Positions 34,600 to 46,919 are shown, counted from the stretch's first letter. The stretch: DNA of 64,000 nucleotides from Maratus speciosus (GCA_963932465.1 OZ010786.1:269422411-269486410); one strand, 5' to 3'. Numbers and translations: made by a program. Notes: a model not told the origin generated them from the letters alone.

Positions 34600-35340
34600 C
34601 AGTTTTAAGACTTAAAATACAAGCTTTTATTTTGTATAAAATGACGTAATTTGCACCACCCCGAAGAATTCCATATTTACGATCCAGTCTTAAATAACAT
34701 CTATAGAAAAGTATGCATGCGTCGTCGCTATCGCGGAGTAATACACAAATCCATCAAAGAGCGATGCCGTCATTCAAGTAAATGGACAAAAATGTCGAGT
34801 ATCTAATGATTCATAAACATTCATTTTTTTTGTAAAATTAATATGGAGATGGAAAATTAAATATAGTTTTTAATAGCTCCATGTTTTATCAGAAATCATT
34901 CATTCATATTTTTTTTCAAAATTCGGAAAATGATTACACACGGATTAATAAAATTTCAGTCTTTCAGCTTTTTGATAGGAATTAAGTAAATCCGGATAAA
35001 ATAAGTCACACAAATATTAAAATATATTTTTGCAGACGATATTCTTGGCTTAGCACGTATTTTAATTAAATGTTTTTTAGTCGTTAGGAGAAAATGGCAT
35101 ATAAAAATATAGTAATCTACTGGTTTCCCTTTACTTTCTACGGAAATGGAGTACTTCGGTTGCCACCATTACAGAAATGGCTTTAAAAACTACAAAAGAT
35201 TAATATCTCAAAAATAAAGTGAGATGCAGTTTTCAAACAAATTTCATTTAAAAGTACTTTTTATCCCTATACGACGGTGTAAAAATTGAAAATGTGCGAT
35301 GTTTAGAAGTTTAAAAAATTGCAGTAGATACTATCAGTAT
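34600..35340 (-). mobile_element. Helitron-family fragment, minus orientation
   Basis: Parallel to 27320-28040 within copy III, with the same ordered blocks and continuing a little further (GATGTTTAGAAGTTTAAAA). No terminus is preserved. Confidence 0.5.
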
Positions 35341-36000
35341 TTAACCGTACAATGATACATCTGCTTCGTTTTACGGCCGGCTTATGTAACGGAACGTTAT
35401 TTTTTAGCGACGACATTTTACTTGTTGCCCGAAAGAAATAGCATATCGATGGCTAAAAAGAAATAATTATTCTGATTTTAAAGAATCAAATGTAAAAATA
35501 TCTATATATTGGGTGTGAAAAAACAAAAAAAAAAGTACAAAACTAGATTGAAAAAATTTAAAAAACCCTTCCAAAACTATACTGCAAGCTATGTTTGCCA
35601 TAATCTAGGTTACCACAAACAGTTCATCGCCAAAATTTTGCTTTTTTTTCGCAGGTTAATTTTTACTTTTTTGTCTACGGAGCAGAAACACATACGGCCC
35701 CATAATCGGATCCATAGGCAATTGACGTATTTTAATGATAGTTGTTTGGCTGAAAATTAAATATAATATTGTACTAAGAGTATTTTCTATTGCAGAGATT
35801 TAAAAGTATCTAAGGAGATCATTTCTTTTTCATATCTGACACGTTGTGCCTGATTATATAATATTAAGTATATTAATGCGTAAATCATTCGTTATTCATT
35901 GACAAGAATTTTAAATGTGACTATATACTTAATAATAACATTAATGATGATATTTAGTTACTTACCCATAAGAAATATACTTATCTCCGATAATTAAGGA
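35341..36000. other. No gene recognised
   Basis: AT-rich with chance frames. The end grades into the first recognisable array tail at about 36003 (GAAACGAAACGAAAAATCAGG). Confidence 0.45.
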
Positions 36001-36126
36001 GATACATGAAACGAAACGAAAAATCAGGAGAACTCAGGAATATTGGAAATATGCATATTTTTTATGTGTAATGAAGATAATTTATTTTGGGCGCGAGTTC
36101 ATAAATTTAAATATATATTTATTTCA

Positions 36127-36270
36127 AATACACTTTGTTGAAAAGATGGATCGGACATATATACCCTCCAAGTTTGAAGAAGATGATGATGTAGTAATTT
36201 GGAAGTTAGTTAAAGGTAGACATATCTCTTTAAGAAATTACATTTTAAATATATATCCCTCTGAATTTTA
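36127..36270 (+). pseudogene. First A/B block pair, continuous frame
   Basis: The most 5' pair reads through from A into B in one frame: KMDRTYIPSKFEEDDDVVIW, then KLVKG and RNYILNIYPSEF, ending at TAG 36269. It aligns to later A blocks at the pattern [KR]-[WM]-x-[KR]-x-[YM]-x-P-S-x-[FY]-x-x-[ED]-x-D-x-V-I-W-K. In this pair A and B are joined in frame, whereas later pairs are off by one. I do not recognise the family and cannot show expression; the downstream tail has several stops. Confidence 0.4.
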
Positions 36271-36375
36271 GAAGAAATATTAAGTAATTTGGAAGTGAAG
36301 AGAAAAGTTGCAAGTGACTGTGAAGCATATGGCATCCAAACAAAGAATCAAGCTAACATAAGAATATCGGACTAA

Positions 36376-37100
36376 AACTGGTGGACGATTGATAAAGACA
36401 GATGATAATTTGAATGATAAAAACCACAAATTCAAAAGCAGCAGCATCTGAAAAATGGCATACCTGACGACACGAATGTAAAAAAGTCGACACGGGGAAC
36501 TCTCGACGGTGGAACACACACAACAGATCCCCGGGCGTATAGTTCTCTTTGATAAAAACGTTTAACTACACTTTACCTGTGTATCTTCTTGCTTGTGGAA
36601 GCAAGAAAGTCAATTGACTAGCTGTCTTGTGAAGGTTTTATCTGGAAAGTTTTAAAACTGGATAGTATAAACATCTTCTACAGCTGTCCTACTACTAAGA
36701 CGACATCTAATATGACTCCTTTTACCGATCCCAGTTCTTTAAAATCATCTCTACGGCCGGAAATGAAAACTGTGTGAAATGTCGAATTCACGAGCAACAT
36801 TTATATTTGTCAAACGTATTCGAGCTCTTCTATAATACTACCACGTGTAAAATGATATTAGCCATGACATCAAGACATGTCCATAACTCCAGAATCATCA
36901 TCATCAGATTGTTCTATGTTCAGATTTCACTTCTGTCAATAAGTGGCAAAGCACAAAAGATCCTTTAAAACTTTTATCGGCGCTATCACGGGACCAACAC
37001 GTGTGGAAACGAAAAATTTGAATACGCAAAATACTTCTTCGTATATTGCACTTATGCAAATTTACAAATGATACTGCCAAATACATGTACCTATTTAAAT
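36376..37100. other. Non-repetitive island in the array
   Basis: This segment is not made of A/B units and is noticeably less AT-rich, with CCCCGGGCG, GTCGACACGGGG and ACTACGGCCGG-like words. It could be part of the founder locus (a unique exon or flanking DNA), but no frame is convincing on either strand. Confidence 0.35.
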
Positions 37101-37383
37101 TTCAGAAGGAAAACGATGAATCTAAAAATGTATTACAGGTATACATATTTTTGAAAAGATACCTTAGAAATACCTAAGAATCTTGGTGTGTTTTAGAAGA
37201 AAAATGATGAAGTAAGTTAAAATAAAGGAAAGAGATGAAACATTTCAAGTAAGGATCACAGATATTATCACTAAAAAAGAATCAGGTGACCACGTGAATA
37301 TCGAATGTAAGTATATTTTCTAAAGAAAAGTACTTATTTATTTTGGGTTTGAATTAATAATTTAAAATATTTGTTTATTTCAG

Positions 37384-37462
37384 ATATACGTATGTTTTAA
37401 AAGATGGGTCAAAGATCTTCACCCCTCCGAATATAAGATAGAGAATGCTGAACTAATCTCAT
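37384..37462 (+). pseudogene. A block with well-kept reading frame
   Basis: Follows a T-rich stretch and TTTCAG. The frame gives IYVCFKRWVKDLHPSEYKI then ENAELIS before TAA. Compared with the A block at 38383 (YVCLKRWVKDMYPSEF), replacements are mostly conservative (Met/Leu, Tyr/His, Phe/Tyr) or silent (GTC/GTT, TCT/TCC). This supports former protein coding. Family unknown. Confidence 0.4.
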
Positions 37463-38382
37463 AACAGGTATACATATTTGTAAAAAGATACATTATAAAT
37501 ATGTATCCTTGTGAAATTTAGAAGAAAAATTAGGAAGTCGCAGATAAGTTAAGAGATAAAAATTTCAAGTGAGGATGATAAAGATTATCATGAAACGAAG
37601 AAACAGGCAACAACAAGAATATCGGAGGTATGCATATGTTCTAAGAATTAATATACGAAATTTATTTTCTAATTTAATTTATAATTAAAATATTAGTTTT
37701 TTTTTTCAGGTATGCATATGTTGTAAAAGATTGGACAAAGGTATGTACCCCTGTGAATTTAAGAAAGAAAATAATGAAGTAATCTGAAAGTTTGTTACAT
37801 GTACACATATTTTGAAATAAATGCATTAGAAGTATATATCTCTCAGAGTTTTAAAAGAAAAAATATCAAGTAAGTTAAGAGTAGAATAAAAGAAAACAAA
37901 TATGAAAAATTTCGTGTGAGGAGTATGAAGATTATCATGAAACGAAGAATCAGGTGAACTGAAGAATATCGGAGGTATGTATATTTTCTAAGACTTAATG
38001 TACTAAATTTATTTTTGGTTTAATTTATAATCTAAAATATTCGTTTTTTTTTCAGGTATACATATGTTTTAAAAGATGGGTCAATCATATGTATCCCTTT
38101 GAATTTAAGAAGGAAACTGACAAAGTAATCTGAACGTTTGTTACAAGTATACATATTTTGTGTATCTCTGTGAGTATTAGCAGAAAAATAACGAAGGAAC
38201 TTAAGAATAAAAAGAGAGAGAAAAGATAAAGAAAATTTCTTGTAACGATGACGGAGATTATCAAGAAACGAAGAAACAGGTGACTACAAGAATATTGCAA
38301 CTAAGTATATCTTCAAAGGTTTATAAAGTACTAAATATATTTTGGATTCGAATTGATAATTTTAATTATTCGTCAATTTAAA

Positions 38383-38602
38383 ATATATGTATGTCTAAAA
38401 AGATGGGTTAAAGATATGTACCCCTCCGAATTTACGAAAAGAATTGGTAAAGTAATCTGGAAGTTTATTACAGGTATACATATTTATAAAAAGATACATT
38501 AGAAATATTTATCCCTGTGCATTTTACAAGGAAAGGGATGAATTAGTACGTACGTTAAAAGATAAGAAGTTTCAAGTGTCGTTGGAGGAGATGATCACGA
38601 AC
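38383..38602 (+). pseudogene. A+B pair, both blocks open
   Basis: The A block reads IYVCLKRWVKDMYPSEF through KVIWKFIT without a stop. The following B block, in its own frame, reads VYIFIKRYIRNIYPCAFYKE, then RDELVRTLKDKKFQVSLEEM, about 45 codons without a stop. B begins one base out of frame relative to A. B lacks the usual TAG in the EF-stop-KK position (it has TAC, Tyr). Another B block (38604) follows directly, so this unit lost its spacer and A partner. Confidence 0.45.
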
Positions 38603-38708
38603 AGGTATACATATTTATAAAACGATACATTAGAAATATTTATCCCTGTTAATTCTAGAAAAAAGGGATGGATAAGTATGTAAGTTTAGAGATGAAAAAA
38701 TTCAAGTG

Positions 38709-38887
38709 AGTGTTGCCAGGTGTATCGCGTAAATCAAAGCTCCAAATGATATGGACACGACCAATTTCTTACAGTTTATTTCGCTATCTTTAATCGCAGA
38801 TAATCCTGCCGCAGGCGAAGAAAAACTTTAAAATACTGGCATCCAGAGTATTTTTAGCCCGATTTACGCTGGATACCTGGCAACACT
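38709..38887. mobile_element. 179-bp MITE with AGTGTTGCCAGG ends
   Basis: Ends AGTGTTGCCAGG and CCTGGCAACACT, with a second inverted match (CGTAAATC / GATTTACG) just inside. It interrupts a B block between TTCAAGTG and ATGGAGATTATC, sequences contiguous (apart from a few bases) in other B blocks. No coding capacity. Target duplication is unclear. Confidence 0.75.
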
Positions 38888-39779
38888 AATGGAGATTATC
38901 CCAAAACAAAGAATCAGGTGACCACAAGAACATCGGAAGTAGGTATATTTTCTCAGAGGTAATGTACAAAATTTTATGCTTCAATTTATAATTTAAAATA
39001 TTCTTTTTTTTTTTTTCAGGTATACATACGTTCAAAAAGATGGATAAAGGATATGTAAGACGCTGAATTTAAGAAGGGAAATGATGAAGTAATATAAAAG
39101 ATTATTGCAGGTATACATATTTTTAAAAAGATATATTAGAAATATGCATCTCTGAGAGATTTTAAAGATAAATGATGATGTAAGTTCAGAGTAGAACGAA
39201 AGAAAAGATATGGAAATCGTAAATGATGATGGTAGAGATTATCAGGAAACGAGGAATCAGGCCAACACAAGAATATCAGAGGTATGTATTTTTTCTAATA
39301 ATTAATATACTAAACTTATTTTGTCATTTAATTTATAATGTAAAACATATATTTTTATCAGGTGCATATATGTCTGAAAAGATGGGTCAAAGGTATGTAC
39401 CTCTCTGAATTTAAAAAGGAAATTTACGAAGTAATCTGAAAGTTTATTATAGGTATACATATTTTTTAAAAAGATACATTAGAAATATGTATCTCTATGC
39501 GTTTAACTTAAGAATAGAAAGAAAAAAAAGTTATGAAAAAATTAAAATAATGATGAAGTAGATTATCACGAAATGAAGAATCTGGAAACTATAAGATTAT
39601 CGGAAATAAGTATATTTTCTAAGGGCTAATGTATTATAATTATTTTTATGTGTCTTTGTGAGTTTTAGAAGAAAAATGGTCTAATAAGTTAAGAGTAGAA
39701 AGTAAGAGTACAGATAAAAAATTTGAATAAAGGATGATTAAAATTATCACAAAACGAAGAATCAGGCGACCACAACAAT

Positions 39780-41195
39780 ATCGAAGGCTTGTTAGGTAGA
39801 TTTCGTATGAAATATTACCTATTGGCGTCGTTCCTATGTTGAAATTTCTGAAAAATGTTTGCAGATCTACACCGATCATGACCCATAGAACCCAAAACCA
39901 CCCTCAGTAAAAAACTTTATCTATCTTTCTATCTATTTATCTATATATATATATCACTTTCTTCTGGACACGATAAGTTCCACAATTCTGCACCAATCTC
40001 TTCCAAACTGATTCATAAAATCAAGGGGCATAAAATCTCGGTCAAGTTCGTTAATGGGCAAAATCGGACCAAGGGGATGGAAATAGGGAGGGGTTTTGGG
40101 AAAACCGGAAAACCACCATAACTTCTTAATTTTTGTACATATCAAATCAGTTTAAAATTTTTGTTACTTCTAAAAATAGGACCAAAAATTTATGTATCAC
40201 AGATTTTTGATAAAATTAAAAATGGGCTCAAGGGGCGCAAAAAATAGGGTTTTGGGGAGAAAAAAGTTCCTAACTTCGTCAATTCGCAAGATATCAAATC
40301 CAATTAATTTTATTATAAATCTCCTTAACATTATCTACAACTTTTATATTTACAAGTTTTCGATAGGACCAATTCGTACCGCAAAAAAATTAAAAACGAA
40401 AACAAAAAAAGGGGGGTGAAGAAGAAAGATTTCCATAACTCCGTCAATTCACAAGATATAAAATCCCCATGAATTTATCATATATCTTCTTAATATTGTC
40501 TTTAACATATATATAGTAAAGTTTTTGATAAGACCAATTCTTACAGCAAAAACATATTAAAAATACATAGCGGTTGAAGAAAACAAATCATCTTATTAAG
40601 GGTGTACTCAAATCCAAACTGCTTATTTTCTTACTCATTTTTTAATTCATTTTTGCTCTCAAACGCATCCAATTGATAGATTCTCTTCTTCAGAAACTAC
40701 ATAATGTACCGTTATGATCGATATTTTGATAGAGGTAGAATATATTTCATAAAATGATGTCAAAGTGGGCGTTTTGAACAGAATATCCCGAAGCGATTGT
40801 GTTAGAAACGAAAAATATTGCCCTACTGAGAAAATAATTGTTTATTAATCAAGTTTCAATTAATTGAAAGAAAAATAAACACACATGTCGCTTATAAATC
40901 TTTTCAAAAATCACGTCAGTAAGTTTCGTATTTTTTCTATTAAAAATGAATCTGAAAATGTGCCAGAAAATTTCGAGTTTTTGAGTATGGAAAAGTATTT
41001 TTTTTAATACCGCCTTAACATGATTCTGATAAAACCAGCTATTATATAAAAATGAAATAAAAACTCGTGAAAAGTGGCCAGATAAAACTATTAAAGTGGA
41101 TTTAGATCTAATCATGATTTAGTTTTTGGTTGTGCAATTTATATACTTAACTTCGAAATCTACCTCCGCCTGTCGGCCGGGCCGGCAGGGATTTT
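39780..41195. mobile_element. Insertion of about 1.4 kb with GGTAGATTTCG inverted ends
   Basis: GGTAGATTTCG at 39794 and its complement CGAAATCTACC at 41154 bracket DNA unrelated to the array. The B tail stops at CAACAATATCGAAGG and the spacer end resumes at ATTTTTTTTTCAGG. Inside, a motif with CCATAACTTC or TCCATAACTCCG, CAAGATAT and ATAGGACCAA or GATAAGACCAATTC recurs about every 170 bp (40100-40560). A GC-rich CGGCCGGGCCGGC lies at the right edge. Class unknown. Confidence 0.55.
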
Positions 41196-41293
41196 TTTTT
41201 CAGGTGTACATATGTTTAAAAGAATGGGTTATAGATATGTATCACTCCGAATTTAACAAGAAAAATGATGGAGTAATCTGAAAGTTTATAACA

Positions 41294-41453
41294 GGCATTT
41301 TTAAAAAGATACATTCGAAATATGTATTCCTCTGAATTCTATAAGAAAAAGGATAAAATAGTACTGAAGTTAGGAGATGAAAAGTTTGGAGTGAAGATGA
41401 AGGGGATGATCACGACGAAGTACCAGGATACAGCAAGAATATCAAAGTGTTAG
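41294..41453 (+). pseudogene. B block open for about 50 codons
   Basis: The frame reads FLKRYIRNMYSSEFYKKKDK, then IVLKLGDEKFGVKMKGMITT and a short tail to TAG 41451. With the copies at 38473 and 44636 it is one of three B blocks having Tyr where most have a TAG stop. LGDEKFGVKMK is also found in the 44636 copy, so these two share a more recent ancestor. Unknown family; expression unproven. Confidence 0.45.
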
Positions 41454-41580
41454 TATATTTTCAAAACTTAACGTATTAAAATTTGATTTGTGTTTAAATT
41501 TATAATTTAAAATATTCTTTTTTTCTGGTATCCATATGTTTAAGAAGCAAAAAAATGAAGTACTCTTAAAGTTTACTACA

Positions 41581-41835
41581 TGTCATATCCCAACCCAACA
41601 AGAATAGTAGCGATCTATGTTAATAGATGGCAGCACCACACACAGAGAGTTTGAGATTGTAAGGTTTTTCATGCAACCAGGGTGTGATGGATATCGATGC
41701 AATTGTAAGATATGACTTGTGCTGAGTAGCTGCGTTTGGCAGATGTTGTAAATATGTAAATAAAACTATAAGTAATCTTATAGTTACGCCTCCTTCCTTA
41801 GTAAATAGTAATAATAAGAGTGCGGCGATATAATA
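41581..41835. mobile_element. Probable solo LTR
   Basis: A 255-bp insertion beginning TGTCATATCCCAACCC and containing an AATAAA signal near its 3' part. It is flanked by direct CTACA (41576-41580 and 41836-41840; the shared stretch is TACTACA). Removing it restores GTTTACTACAGGTATACAT, the normal A/B junction. The 3' end is TA rather than the usual CA, so the exact boundary or LTR class is unsure. No internal retroelement genes are present. Confidence 0.6.
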
Positions 41836-43401
41836 CTACAGGTATACATATTTTTAAAAAGACACATTAGAAATATGTGTCTTAATGAATTTTAGAAGAA
41901 AATCAGTGACGATGAAAGTAAGTGATGAAGTCAGTTACGAGTAGAAAGAAAGGACAGAGATGAAAAAATCAAATTAAGAATGACAGAAATTTTCACGAAT
42001 ACTGTTATACGTATTTACTGTTATTAACGTACCTTTACTGTTATACGTATTTTTAAAAAGATACATTAGAAATATACATCTCTGTGGTTCTAGAAAATAA
42101 ATGATAAAGTAAGTTAAGAGTGGAAAGAAAGAAAACAGATGACAAATTTTAAGTGAGGATGAAGGAGATCATCATGAAATAAAGAATCAGGCGACCACAA
42201 GAATATGGGAGATATGTATATTTTCTAAGAGTTAATATACTAAATTTATTTTTTCGTATCATTTGTATTTTAAAACATTCGTTTTTTTTTACATGTGTTT
42301 TAAAAGATGAGTTAAAGATATAACCCCTGTGAATTTAAGAAGGAAAATGCGAAGTAATCTGAAAGTTTATTACAGGCATACACGTTTAAAAAAATATACA
42401 TTAGAAACACGTATCGCTGTGGGCATTAGAAGAAAAATGATGGTGTAAATTAAGAGAAGAAAGAAAGGAAAGACACGAACAAATGAAAGTAAAGATGACT
42501 GAGAATTATCACGGAACGAAGAATCTGGCGACTACAAGAATATCAGATTTAAGTATATTTTCTTGGGATAAAGTAGTACTAATTTTTTTTGGTGAAGGGG
42601 GGGGGGGAGAGGGTTTTTTGAATGTCTAATTTAAAATATAAGTTTATGTATGTTTAAAAAGATGGGCCGATAATACGCAACCTTTAGAATTTGTGAAAGA
42701 ATATGATGAAGTAATCTGGAAGTTTATTACAGGTATACATATTTATAAAAAGTTACATTAGAAATATATATCTCTGTTAATTTTAGAAGAAAAATGATGA
42801 AGTAGTACGTAAATTAAGAGATGAAAATTTTTAAGTGAGGATGATGGAGATCATCGCGAAACGAAGAATCAGGCGACCACAAGAATATCTGAGGTATGTA
42901 TATTTTCTGAGAATTAACGTACTTAATTTATTCTGGTATTCAATTTATAATTTAAAATATTCGTTTTTTCAGATATACACCTGCTAAAAATGATGAATCA
43001 AAGATATGTAACTCTCTGATTTTAAGAAGGGAAATTATAAAGGAATACGAAAGGTTATCACAGGTATACATATTTCTAAAAAGATACATTAGAAATATGC
43101 ATATCTGTGAATTTTAGTAGAAAAATAATAAAGTAAGTTATGACTGGAAAAATGAAATAGATGAAATAATTTGAATTAAGGATGATATAGATTATCACGA
43201 AACGGAGATTCAGGCGACGAGAAGAATATCGAAGGTACACATATTTTCTAAGAGTTACTATAATTATTTTATGATTGAATTTATAATTTGAAATATAATT
43301 TTTTTCAGGTATACATACGTTTTAAAAGATGATCAAAGGCATTTACTCCACTGCATATAAGAAGGAAAATGACGAAATAATCTGAAAGTTTATTACAGGT
43401 A

Positions 43402-44311
43402 GGGTAGGGGAGTACACAGTGAGACAGCAGCCACTTTGGCATATAGTTGTAACTTTTTCTTCAAGCTGGCACACACACATAACGACCTCATCTTATGCAA
43501 CACGTGGATGTAGTTTCGACACTTCAATTACTCATCCGACAAAATAGTAAATAATTCCTTATTTTATAGTTGTTAAAGTTACATAAACGTCTATTTTACA
43601 GTTCATTTTCTTCAATATGATATATATTTACTTAACCAAACCTAGCTATATCTAATAATAGACTATTTCGGAAAACCGACATAAACTTTTTAAAGCGGTG
43701 AAATTGGTGTAGCAGATGTGGCATCCATTTTGTTACAACGTAGCGAAAGTAAATAGTGAGACACACAGTGGTGGTACACAGTGAGATGTGTCTTACTGTG
43801 TACCTACTATGTAGTTCTGACGTTAAAAAAGTTATTTATTAATAAAAGAAAGTTTCTCTCTCTTTCTTTCTCTGTGTGTGTGTGGGCGTGTGATGGCTAG
43901 GGAAATTTACTAAACGCAAGAGGCTGAAAATTTGCATGAAAGTAGCCCAAGGTCTGCCATTGTCCACGTAGGCTCATATTTTTAATATTTTGAAAATCTA
44001 GAAATATTAATTAGAAATGATAAACTGCAGAAAATTATTGATTGAGTGTAAAATTGATTGAGTGTATTATTTATGCAAATATATACATTGTCTCAGTGTG
44101 TACTACTTGTGGTACACATTGAGACAATTTTCGGTACTCCGTTATGCTGTTTCTGTACTTTTATAAATAACTTTTTTAAAACCATTTATACATTAATGTG
44201 TAGCGCATTTGTGTAGCTTAAAGATGTAGCAAAATTTTTTTCAAAAGAATAAAAATCGTCGCGATTTGTTAAGTAATAATAATTTTCGTCTCTCTGTGTA
44301 CTACAAACCCC
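43402..44311. mobile_element. 910-bp TA-flanked element with GTACACAGTGAGAC repeats
   Basis: The ends match inversely (left TAGGGTAGGGGAGTACACAG, right complement TAGGGGTTTGTAGTACACAG, 14 of 20 including the TA). TA lies at 43400-43401 and 44312-44313, and removal restores ACAGGTATACATATG of a B block. Internal GTACACAGTGAGA and complementary copies near 43415, 43770, 43795, 44085 and 44110 look like subterminal binding sites. A CT/TG-rich microsatellite lies at 43855-43885. No coding region. Confidence 0.8.
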
Positions 44312-44635
44312 TATACATATGTTTAAAAAGATACATTAGAAATATGTATCTCTGTGAGTATTAGAAAAAAAAGAGTAGAAAGAATGAGATAGATTAAAAA
44401 AATTGAATTAAGGATGATGTAGATTATCACGAAACAAAGAATCAAGAAACCGCAAGAATATCGAAAGTATGCATATTTTCTAAGAGTTATTGCACTACAA
44501 TTATTTTATGATTGAATTTATAATTTGAAATATTTGTTTATTTTAGGTTTGCATATGTTTAAAAGAACGAGTTAAGGATATGTGTCTTTCGAATTTACGA
44601 AGGAAAATGATGAGTTAAACTGAAATTTTATTACA

Positions 44636-44793
44636 TGTATACATTTTTATAAAAAATACATTAGAAATATGTACCCATGTGAATTTTATAAGAAAAATGT
44701 TGAAGTAGTAAGGAATTTAGGGGATGAAAAGTTTGGAGTGAAGATGAAGGATGTGTTCACGAAATCAGAATACCGCAAGAACATCAAAGATTA
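44636..44793 (+). pseudogene. B block open for about 46 codons
   Basis: The frame reads YIRNMYPCEFYKKNVEVVRN, then LGDEKFGVKMKDVFTKSEYR and a tail to TAG 44791. It is closely related to the 41294 block. The paired A block at 44546 has lost a base in its T run and is frameshifted, so the unit as a whole is not translatable. Confidence 0.45.
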
Positions 44794-45124
44794 GTATATT
44801 TTAACTTAATTTATTAAAATTTATATTGTGTTTGAAGTTATAATTTAGATTATTCGTTTATTTCATGTATCCATGTGTTTAAAAGATGGGTCAAAGATAT
44901 GTACCTCTCTGAATTAAAGAAGGAAATTGATGAAGTAATCTGACAGTTTACAAGTATATATTTTACACAAGTATATATTTTTAATAAAACATGCTTTAGA
45001 AATATGTATTACTGTAAGAAGAAAAATGATGAAGATATCTGAAAGTAACGAGAAAGAAAGTTTGAATTAGTAGTAGATGACGATGGATCAAATAAATAGG
45101 AGAATGTACGAATATCGAAGATAC

Positions 45125-45483
45125 ATATGTCGTAGGCTAATTGAGAAATCCGGCTCTTTGCAAACAGCCTAGGCTCTTTGCAAACAGCCTAGGTTGCAAA
45201 GAGCCGGGCTAATTGGAGGTACGTACGTACACACGTACATACAGAATCGGAGGGAACATAAGCTCTCAGGCTTTGATAGCCTGTGAGCTAAAAATATCAC
45301 CCTGATCGGATAATAAGTGGTCATTTTTCAATTAGCCTAACGCTTTCTAGACTCTTTGCAATAAGCCGGAAAAATATCAGGCTAATTGGAAAAAGGGAGA
45401 TGGATTCTCCAATTAGCCCGGCTCTTTGCAAAGAGCCTAGGCTGTTTGCAAAGAGCCGGATTTCTCAATTAGCCTACGACAGA
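45125..45483. mobile_element. Palindromic MITE with GGCTCTTTGCAAACAGCC repeats
   Basis: Both ends read TGTCGTAGGCTAATTGAGAA inward, and the arms match for about 65 bp. Within each arm GGCTCTTTGCAAA(C/G)AGCCTA occurs two or more times, and AGGCTAATTGG words recur through the middle. The flanks GATACATA and GATACACT suggest an 8-bp target duplication with two changes. Confidence 0.75.
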
Positions 45484-46847
45484 TACACTATATGACCATT
45501 TATGATCGCACACTTTCAATTTTAGACATTTTGTCAAATATTTAAAGATATATTTATCGGATTTTTCTGGAACTTCGGGATTAGGAAGAATATGTTCGAC
45601 TTCATATTTATCAACGACGGATAGATCAGAAGGACAGTTAGGGGTTCAACAAAAAATCAAAGAAAAACAATAATGTTTGGGATTACCCTGTAAAATAAAA
45701 TGCACGAATTGATTTATTGCTGTCGCTTACGATTATATGGATACTGTATAATATATGTATTCATATGTGGAAGAACAGAACGTATATTCATGGAGATATA
45801 GCGATGTGTTTTTTAAAGTTAAAAAAAAAATTGCATGTTTTTTATTTTTATCATGCAAAGTTTTTTTTTTTTTTTTTACCAAATTTAACGCCAGTTTCAG
45901 AAAATTTGGCAAAATGTAGTAGAAATAATATGGTGTAGTTTGAATTTAAATATATTAAATATTTGATGAAATATGACCAGTTGGATGAAATATTTTTTAT
46001 CCTAGTATGCGTGCACAACGAAAAAAAATTTTTTTTTCATTATTTGATAGTCAACTCCATGGAGCAATTCATAAAAAAAATGCCAGTCAAACATCGTGAA
46101 AATTCAGAACGATATCCGCAGTATAGTGAGGAATTTTTAGTTTCTCTCTAAAAGCTGCTGATTGATAAGGGATTTTCCACAAATTGTCATTTTTTATTTA
46201 CTGGCTTTCAGCAAAGGCATTTGTACTTAATGAATGTCAACGAGTAGATTTAGATTAAATGCTTAGATTTTGATACTTCTTTTTTTCTTGGAATAGGCTT
46301 GTTCTGATGATTTTCCAAGAAGATCTAAAGCATCCATAAAAAAAAGTAATAATTAAAAACGACAATTTATGGAAACCCCCTTACCATTTAGCTGTTTTTA
46401 GAGAACAACTAAAAATCACTTCAGTCTATTGCCGACATCTTTCTGAATTTTCACGATATTTGTCTGGCTTTTTTTATGAGTTGCTCCACAGAGTTGACTA
46501 TCAAAACATGAAAAAAATATTTTTTATCGTGTGCGCATGCGCAGATAAAAATATTTCATTCAACTACTCATATTTCATCGAATATTTTATATATTTAAAT
46601 TCCAATTACACCATATTATTTCTACTACATTTTGTCAAATTTTCTGAAACGGGCGTTAGATTTGGTAAAAAACTCTGCATGATATAAACAAAAAACATAC
46701 AATTTTTTTACCTTTAAAAAAATCGATATATCTCCATGAATATACGTTCTATTCTTCCACAAATGAATATGTATGTTAAAGGTATATATAAATATTATAC
46801 AGACATACAAACAATAAATACAACAAACCCAATTGGAGTGAAAAATT

Positions 46848-46919
46848 AGCCAGAGCCAGGAATCGAACCTGAGACCACAGTATACAAGAGTGCTGCTCTA
46901 ACCACTGAGCTACTCCGAC
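46848..46919 (-). tRNA. tRNA-Thr(TGT)-like, degenerate
   Basis: Minus-strand copy of the cassette tRNA: anticodon loop CTTGTAT, T arm TCAGG/CCTGG, acceptor GTCGGAG/CTCTGGC. The anticodon stem GCACT/ACTGT has a C-C mismatch, so it is probably a pseudogene. Confidence 0.45.

Larger units (their letters stand above)
31255..35340 (+). repeat. Segmental repeat, copy III
   Basis: Starts with TTTATAATTCAAAATATC (31269), as at 26203 and 29168. It is interrupted at 31431-33606 by the foldback element, then resumes with TATAACAATTGTAATAATG, GGGACACATTTATGCAC, AAAGCTTCCATAAATGG (33925), TGGTCCGCAGAATGAACTTT (33958) and a Helitron-family fragment at 34600-35340. Poly-A tracts lie at 31346-31388 and 34429-34467. 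Confidence 0.7.

Noticed and set aside
45125..45483. Repeated GGCTCTTTGCAAACAGCC words resembling a CRISPR array
   Set aside because: Copies are adjacent or mirrored inside a palindromic MITE, without spacers of constant length, in an animal-like genome.
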